Origin: Archaeoglobi archaeon
Lineage (GTDB): Archaea; Halobacteriota; Archaeoglobi; Archaeoglobales; Archaeoglobaceae
Direction of reading: 5' to 3'
NCBI GenBank assembly: GCA_004347865.1
Contig: QNUZ01000085.1
Coordinates: forward strand, 1 to 9,295
DNA length: 9,295 nucleotides
Shown here: piece after piece, positions 5,882 to 9,295 of the stretch
Layout: each line of letters begins with the position of its first letter
Numbering within the stretch: the stretch's first letter is position 1
Notes under the pieces: model-generated
What the model saw: only the letters and a program-made list of their open reading frames with translations
Database searches by the model: none
Told to the model about the DNA's origin: nothing
Translations under genes and position numbers: made by a program

Positions 5882-6153
5882 GGGCACTTCCAATTTTTTT
5901 GTTTCTGTGCATCTTAATCCTAGGTTGCACAGCCCCTGAATCTACTACAGAGAAGGCATCCCCCACTCCTCAAAATACACATACTCAGACCCCCATTCAG
6001 ACCACTCCTAAACCTGTGGAGACGCCAATTACGACACCGCTTGCAACTCCTTCGGAAGATCTTGGAATCGACAACATCGAGAAAGAACTAAACGAAACTG
6101 AACAGATGCTTTCAGAGCTTGAAACCCTCGAAAACGTTAGTTTTGATATTTAA
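5878..6153 (+). CDS. Small membrane-anchored lipoprotein with Thr/Pro-rich stalk
   Basis: 91 residues. A short hydrophobic leader (PIFLFLCILIL) ends in a lipobox-like ILGC with C17 as the putative lipidated residue. After it come about 45 residues of Thr/Pro/Ser-rich low-complexity linker (TPQNTHTQTPIQTTPKP and similar), suited to O-glycosylation, and then a short acidic helix (NIEKELNETEQMLSELETLE). The latter may pair with the coiled coil of the upstream gene product. The start overlaps the preceding stop (ATGA, 5878-5881), indicating translational coupling. No enzymatic motif is present. The family is not recognised; the lipoprotein call rests on the leader and lipobox. Confidence 0.72.
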   Translation: MRALPIFLFLCILILGCTAPESTTEKASPTPQNTHTQTPIQTTPKPVETPITTPLATPSEDLGIDNIEKELNETEQMLSELETLENVSFDI

Positions 6154-6161
6154 TTTTTTTT
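6154..6161 (+). terminator. T8 run, probable terminator
   Basis: Eight T overlap or directly follow the end of the lipoprotein gene. This is a strong archaeal-style terminator for the two-gene operon. Confidence 0.5.
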
Positions 6162-6173
6162 GACTCGGAGACA

Positions 6174-6181
6174 AATTTAAG
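6174..6181 (+). promoter_or_regulatory. TATA box of the YkgJ-like gene (leaderless)
   Basis: AATTTAAG is centred about 25 bases before ATG 6202, so the transcript would begin at the start codon. No Shine-Dalgarno site is visible before the ATG, which agrees. Confidence 0.45.
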
Positions 6182-6201
6182 AACTGGACCATTTTTGAAT
6201 T

Positions 6202-6675
6202 ATGGACTTCATCGAGATCTGCTCAAAGTGCGGTGGGAAATGCTGTTTTGAAGCAAGACCGCCTATTTCCAATAAGAGGCTGAAAATATTAATGGAAAAT
6301 GGTATAGGCCCGGAATTTGTTGAATTCGGCAAATACAAGCACTTAAAGTTGAGAAACGATGGTTATTGCGTTCTCTTCGAAAACGGTAAGTGCAAGATCC
6401 ATAAAATAAAGCCAGAAACTTGTGTTGCTGGTCCGATCACCTTCGACATAAAAGGGGGCAAGCTTGAGCTCTACATTAAAAAGGAAACAATCTGTCCACT
6501 TGTGAAATTCCTAAAGGAGAACGAGGCCGTTTTTAGGGAGCATTTGAAGATTGCAACGGAAAAAATAGTTGAGCTGATAAAGGAGCTCGACAATGGCGAA
6601 CTGGAGGAGATCCTAAAAATTGAGGAACCGGAGACCGAAAAGATACTCGAGATCAGTTTGAAAGAGCTTCTATAA
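6202..6675 (+). CDS. YkgJ/UPF0153-type CxxCx3CC cysteine cluster protein
   Basis: 157 residues. The start has C7-xx-C10-xxx-C14-C15, followed by Y55-C56-x7-C64-x9-C74 (NGKCKIHKIKPETC) and C98-P. This is the cysteine pattern of the YkgJ (CxxCxxCC) family, which is thought to bind zinc or an Fe-S cluster. The C-terminal third (about 105-157) is a charged helical region rich in Glu/Lys. The function of this family is not established; members are often linked to oxidoreductases or protein modification. The gene is monocistronic, with its own TATA box, and its 3' end overlaps the convergent ATP-grasp gene by 23 bp. Confidence 0.8.
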   Translation: MDFIEICSKCGGKCCFEARPPISNKRLKILMENGIGPEFVEFGKYKHLKLRNDGYCVLFENGKCKIHKIKPETCVAGPITFDIKGGKLELYIKKETICPLVKFLKENEAVFREHLKIATEKIVELIKELDNGELEEILKIEEPETEKILEISLKELL

Positions 6676-7510
6676 TCTTTTCATAAATCTCAGGATTTTT
6701 AGAGTCTTCACAGCCATGCATAATTGTTGGGTTGTCATTTACTTCGATTACGTAATAATTCCCGTTGTATTCCTTTATGTCGATTCCGTAAAGTCCATCT
6801 CCTATACATCTTGCAGCATCTTCTGCGAGTATCTTCAATCTCTTAGGCAGATTTTCGAGCTTTATTGCAATAACGTCTCCCCAGACTTTTTTGTTTCCAA
6901 CGTAGTCCCTTATCCTCCAACCTCCTTTCGGGATCAGGTATTTACAGGAGTAAATTGCCTCCCCCCCAAGAACGCCGATACGCCAGTCAAATGGCGTTGG
7001 CATAAATTCCTGAAGAAGAACTGCTTTACTTCTCCGCATGAAGCGCTTTACAATTTTCGAAAGCTCTAAAAAGTTGTTCGCTTTCTCTACGTAAAGCGAA
7101 AACCTTGAATTTGGGCTTTTTACGACAACAGGGTATCCAAGTTCTTCAGCTACCTGCTCGAGCTCGTCCAAGCTGTAAACTATTTTCGTTTCGGGCATAG
7201 GAATATTCGCCTTTTTTAGCTTGTAATAAACCGCAATTTTGTTCGAGCAAATCCTTATGCTTTCAGAGTCGTCGATCACTTTCTTACCCATTTCTTCTGC
7301 GAGTCTTGAAACCGTATAAGCTGTGAAGAGTGGATCGGTTGTAGCTCTTATGAATACAGAGTCAAATCTGTCCATTTCCTGCAGTATCTCCTTTCCCTTT
7401 AGTTCGAATTCGTGGCCCATTCTTTTTGCCGTTTCCGAAAAGATGTTCAGCGCTTGGACTTCTTGTCTCTGTGTAAAGTTATAACTTTCTACAAAGCATC
7501 CAATTCTCAT
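6653..7510 (-). CDS. RimK-like ATP-grasp ligase (partner of RLAN protein)
   Basis: 285 residues. Opens with a Rossmann-like preATP-grasp domain (MRIGCFVESYN). The ATP-grasp core follows: VIDDSESIRICSNKIAVYY (about 78-96), YPVVVKSP with ATP-binding K131, LLQEFMPTPFDWRIGVLGG (about 165-183), and metal-binding D244, E256 and N258 in YGIDIKEYNGNYYVIEVNDNPTI. The INDNPxIxxGxED-type ending matches the ATP-grasp half of bacterial RLAN-RimK fusions. The expected reaction is ATP-dependent formation of an amide bond, adding an amino acid (often glutamate) to a carboxylate of a peptide, protein or small molecule; the substrate is unknown. ATG 7510 has GAGAGGTG about four bases upstream. The gene overlaps the RLAN gene by 32 bp, so the two are co-transcribed and probably coupled. 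Confidence 0.86.
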   Translation of the reverse strand: MRIGCFVESYNFTQRQEVQALNIFSETAKRMGHEFELKGKEILQEMDRFDSVFIRATTDPLFTAYTVSRLAEEMGKKVIDDSESIRICSNKIAVYYKLKKANIPMPETKIVYSLDELEQVAEELGYPVVVKSPNSRFSLYVEKANNFLELSKIVKRFMRRSKAVLLQEFMPTPFDWRIGVLGGEAIYSCKYLIPKGGWRIRDYVGNKKVWGDVIAIKLENLPKRLKILAEDAARCIGDGLYGIDIKEYNGNYYVIEVNDNPTIMHGCEDSKNPEIYEKIIEALSN

Positions 7511-8117
7511 TCAGCACCTCTCTCAAGAATTCAAAATCTATCTCATTTTTCATCAAGGGCATAAAGTAGAATGGTCTGACCCGATTACCATTGACTTCGG
7601 CTAAAATTTTCCCCATCGGCACACCGAAAATCTCGAAAATTCTTCTAAAAACCCAATTATCCAATTTTCCAGTTTTACCCATATAAAAGTCGAACTCTTC
7701 TACCTCACCTTCGATTCGCACCTGAACCACGGGATAGTGATAATCCATACTCAAGCTCTTGAAATATCTGTTATACTGGCTCTCTGTCTTAACCAGTTTT
7801 GCGGAGTTCCTTGAAAATGGGTTCAATGGCACTAAGATGCAGTTTTCAGGTTGAGGTTTTCTTAAAACACAAAGCTCGGGAGTATCGATTCCTGCCTTTT
7901 TGAGCCTTTCAACGAAAACGGGGGCCCTATAGACATCCAAAGCGTTTTTAACGCTCGGATAAACAATGCAGCCGTTTTCTTCTGCGTGAAGAGAGACATA
8001 ATACCCCTTTGAAAGATATCGATAATCACCAAGCAGATTTAAAACTGTATCCCTAACCTTCTTCCTCAGAAAATCGTCTGGCGGTTCTTGATCTTCACCC
8101 TCCCCAACTATTATCAT
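7479..8117 (-). CDS. RLAN domain protein (RimK-like ATP-grasp N-terminal domain), stand-alone
   Basis: 212 residues. The segment VLNLLGDYRYLSKGYYVSLHAEENG (about 25-49), followed by YPSVKNALDVYRAP, matches the signature of the RLAN domain (PF14401). In bacteria that domain is the N-terminal half of a single RimK-like ATP-grasp protein. The later part (VRIEGEVEEFDFYMGKTGK, then RRIFEIFGVPMGKILAEV) also fits the domain. Here it is a separate gene, and its end overlaps the ATP-grasp start by 32 bp in a different frame; the two products likely form one enzyme. RLAN may bind or position the substrate; its biochemical role is not known to me. ATG 8117 lies about 28 bases from a TATA box, giving an almost leaderless mRNA. 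Confidence 0.8.
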   Translation of the reverse strand: MIIVGEGEDQEPPDDFLRKKVRDTVLNLLGDYRYLSKGYYVSLHAEENGCIVYPSVKNALDVYRAPVFVERLKKAGIDTPELCVLRKPQPENCILVPLNPFSRNSAKLVKTESQYNRYFKSLSMDYHYPVVQVRIEGEVEEFDFYMGKTGKLDNWVFRRIFEIFGVPMGKILAEVNGNRVRPFYFMPLMKNEIDFEFLREVLNENWMLCRKL

Positions 8118-8140
8118 CTAGGAAAAAGTAAACGCTGGAG

Positions 8141-8150
8141 GATATAAGCT
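8141..8150 (-). promoter_or_regulatory. TATA box of the RLAN/ATP-grasp operon
   Basis: On the minus strand, AGCTTATATC is centred about 28 bases before ATG 8117. No other A/T box fits better. Confidence 0.5.
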
Positions 8151-8217
8151 TTTCTACCCGATTAGAGATAAGTTCTCGAGTAAATATAGAAAAATAATAT
8201 CAACATATGATTTTTCT

Positions 8218-8592
8218 TTATTTCTTCTTTACTTTTTCAAGCACGCTCGCGAGTTTATCGAGTGACTCGGAAAGAGCCTTTACTTCCTCTGCAGAAGTTG
8301 CTTTGAGGATTAGATCACACACTCTGCTAATTGCGGATTCCAACTTAGCTTCGAGAGATCCGGAGCTCTCCTTGAATACTTTCCTTTCTTCTCCTGCGGT
8401 CCTATCAACTGTGATTTCTTCTTTCTTCTCTATTTTAACTTCTCTCTCACAATTGGGGCAGAAAATTTTGTTTTCTGCTTCAAAAAGCGGGAAATTGCAT
8501 TCAGGACAGTAATAGGATAGCATCTTTGCCCCTTTACGCAGAAGCTGTGCCGCATCAACTATGCTCTCATCCGAAATTTTTTTATTACTCAC
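8218..8592 (-). CDS. UPF0148 / autoantigen p27-type zinc-ribbon protein
   Basis: 124 residues. The sequence AAQLLRKGAKMLSYYCPEC, then FPLFEAENKIFCPNC, is the hallmark of the archaeal UPF0148 family (Sjogren's syndrome/scleroderma autoantigen 1, p27, PF06677). C28-xx-C31 and C44-xx-C47 make a zinc ribbon. A charged linker and a C-terminal amphipathic helix (about 78-124) follow, possibly a dimer coil. The family's function is unknown. The start is GTG 8592, which sits about 25 bases from an A/T box at 8612-8622, so the mRNA is probably leaderless. It is divergent from UPF0147. Confidence 0.85.
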   Translation of the reverse strand: MSNKKISDESIVDAAQLLRKGAKMLSYYCPECNFPLFEAENKIFCPNCEREVKIEKKEEITVDRTAGEERKVFKESSGSLEAKLESAISRVCDLILKATSAEEVKALSESLDKLASVLEKVKKK

Positions 8593-8611
8593 AACCTTTA
8601 GTAATGCGGAG

Positions 8612-8622
8612 AATATTAAAAA
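8612..8622. promoter_or_regulatory. Shared bidirectional A/T box between UPF0148 and UPF0147
   Basis: AATATTAAAAA sits about 25 bases before GTG 8592 on the minus strand and about 29 bases before ATG 8646 on the plus strand. One TATA-like element may therefore serve both genes, although two overlapping boxes are equally possible. For the plus gene the predicted start lies close to 8642, at or after the GGTGG site. Confidence 0.45.
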
Positions 8623-8645
8623 GTTGCCATTCTGGGGTGGTGGAA

Positions 8646-8900
8646 ATGGCCAAGAAAGTGCCTGAAAGCGTTTTAGATACGTTGGATAGACTTATACAGG
8701 ATGATACTGTCCCAAGGAGCGTTAGGAGGGTAGCAAGCGAAATAAAGGAAAAACTTCTGTCAAGCAAAAAGGTTTCGGTGGAGGCAGCGTCAGCAATAAC
8801 GGTTCTTGAGGACATATCCACGGATCCGAACCTGCCAATGCATGTTAGAACGATGATTTGGAATCTTGCAAGTCAGTTGGAGAGAATTTCTGTCGAATAA
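8646..8900 (+). CDS. UPF0147 family protein
   Basis: 84 residues, all helical: VLDTLDRLIQDDTVPRSVRR, then ASEIKEKLLSSKK, SVEAASAITVLEDISTDPNLP and MHVRTMIWNLASQLE. This pattern of short repeated helices with TVPRSVRR and DPNLPMHVR is the archaeal UPF0147 family (PF03685), conserved across Euryarchaeota and of unknown function. ATG 8646 is selected because GGTGG (8637-8641) lies five bases upstream and the family begins near this point; the frame extends further upstream without support. It is divergent from UPF0148 across a 53-base gap. Confidence 0.88.
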   Translation: MAKKVPESVLDTLDRLIQDDTVPRSVRRVASEIKEKLLSSKKVSVEAASAITVLEDISTDPNLPMHVRTMIWNLASQLERISVE

Positions 8901-8948
8901 AATGAATTAGTAAATTAATTTTCTTCTCTTTGAAGTTCTTTCGAGTCA

Positions 8949-9003
8949 CCGTTAGCCTTTCTTTACAACTGAAAGCCTCGTCCTCGGGGCGGGAGGAGTT
9001 CAG
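8949..9003 (+). mobile_element. Solo TnpB-type right end (relic)
   Basis: The sequence from CGTTAGCC through TTTACAACTGAAAGC and CCTCGTCC to GGAGGAGTTCAG can be aligned with the 3' halves of the right ends at 81-183 and 2606-2700 (counterparts CGTAAAGCCCT, CTTAACGC-GGAAGCTCC, GTAGCTCAC). A hairpin forms between CCTC/GTCC (8976-8983) and GGGC...GAGG (8987-8996) with a two-base bulge. No TnpB coding sequence precedes it, since UPF0147 ends at 8900, so it is a footprint or a part of the neighbouring element's left region. It could instead act as a terminator. Confidence 0.5.
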
Positions 9004-9020
9004 CTTTTGTGAGCTATGAA

Positions 9021-9120
9021 GATTATAAAAATGGGTGCCCAGAAAACCCAGAGCTCTAGCTCTGGGATGAACGGGCAAGGTTTAAATAGTTCTGCGTTGA
9101 AAAAGCCTTGGGGATGTTCC
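9021..9120 (+). mobile_element. Left end of second TnpB element, with hairpin and promoter
   Basis: This region precedes a TnpB start. It contains a perfect 8-bp stem CCCAGAGC/GCTCTGGG (9047-9054 with 9059-9066) around loop TCTA, of the kind recognised as single-strand hairpins at IS200/IS605 ends. A TATA box TTTAAATA (9081-9088) lies about 37 bases before the TTG start, and GGGGA (9110-9114) serves as the ribosome site. The 9083-9120 part matches the deleted element at 2761-2726 on the other strand. The exact outer boundary is not visible. Confidence 0.6.
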
Positions 9121-9295
9121 TTGCAGAAAGAAGTCCAGATATGCGTTGTAGGCAAGGTCTTCAGGCCGAATAAATCAAAAATCCTGGCTTTGAATAAAAC
9201 GCTCAGCGAGTATTTTAAGCTCGTTAAATGGTATCTGGGCTACAATTCCAAATCGAAGAAGTTTTTGCATGAAAAATGCTATGAAGACGCAAAAA
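9121..9295 (+). CDS. tnpB: TnpB (IS200/IS605 OrfB), N-terminal part, cut by window end
   Basis: The open frame from TTG 9121 reads LQKEVQICVVGKVFRPNKSK, then LNKTLSEYFKLVKWYLGYNSKSKKFLHEKCYEDAKK. This is the OrfB_IS605 N-terminal helix-turn-helix region (T/L-x-KxRPxxxxxxxLxxTLxEYxxLVxWxLxYN), so it is a second TnpB copy in the same orientation as that at 1-230. TTG 9121 has GGGGA six bases upstream and sits at the position conserved in the deleted copy; TTG 9097 in the same frame is less likely because it lies only nine bases after the TATA box. Catalytic motifs are beyond the window, so integrity is unknown. Confidence 0.78.
   Translation, partial: MQKEVQICVVGKVFRPNKSKILALNKTLSEYFKLVKWYLGYNSKSKKFLHEKCYEDAK

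Noticed and set aside
8526..8645. Longer N-terminus for UPF0147
   Set aside because: The extension overlaps the divergent UPF0148 gene and the shared promoter, and GGTGG supports ATG 8646.
8845..9078. 77-codon minus-strand open frame at the end of UPF0147
   Set aside because: It spans two mobile-element ends and the 3' end of a real gene, with no coding evidence.
1..9295. CRISPR array or tRNA/rRNA genes
   Set aside because: No regularly spaced short repeats and no cloverleaf or rRNA-like sequence were seen; repeated segments are explained by TnpB element ends.

Overview
The window looks archaeal and most likely comes from an Archaeoglobales-type thermophilic euryarchaeon. Three things point that way: archaeal-only families (UPF0147, the archaeal UPF0148/p27 zinc ribbon, a dihydropteroate-synthase-like protein of H4MPT-using organisms), A/T-rich TATA boxes about 25 bp upstream of starts (several imply leaderless mRNAs), and GGTGA-type Shine-Dalgarno sites. 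The genus is an inference from gene content and style, not from a search.

Layout. At 1-183 is the 3' end of a TnpB (IS200/IS605-type) element with its right end. A two-gene operon follows at 206-1994: a small unknown gene with an apparent one-base frameshift, then a three-domain DHPS-like protein. A GNAT acetyltransferase lies at 2130-2609. At 2606-2761 on the minus strand is a very short, internally deleted relative of the TnpB element, whose right end supplies the GNAT stop codon. A multi-cysteine ferredoxin-like protein (2842-3951, minus) is divergent from a cysteine-containing winged-helix regulator (4039-4776, plus). An overlapping pair at 4916-6153 encodes a secreted, N-glycosylation-sequon-rich coiled-coil protein and a small lipoprotein. 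A YkgJ-type cysteine cluster protein (6202-6675) runs convergently into a two-gene minus-strand operon (8117 down to 6653). That operon encodes an RLAN domain and a RimK-like ATP-grasp ligase, which are usually one fused protein in bacteria. A divergent pair of conserved archaeal small proteins (UPF0148 and UPF0147) occupies 8218-8900. The window ends with a solo TnpB-type right end (8949-9003), then the left end, promoter and first 58 codons of another TnpB gene.

The main theme is TnpB-element relics. Three right-end/omega-RNA-like segments (81-183 plus, 2606-2700 minus, 8949-9003 plus) can be aligned by eye; two share a hairpin with a TTCA loop and compensatory stem changes. The 2606-2761 element joins a TnpB promoter, start codon and first eight codons almost directly to the omega-RNA/right end. 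The best candidates for less-described biology are this minimal element, the split RLAN/ATP-grasp pair, and the Fe-S protein/regulator divergon. Nothing here could be tested by database search, so family names rest on recognised motifs.
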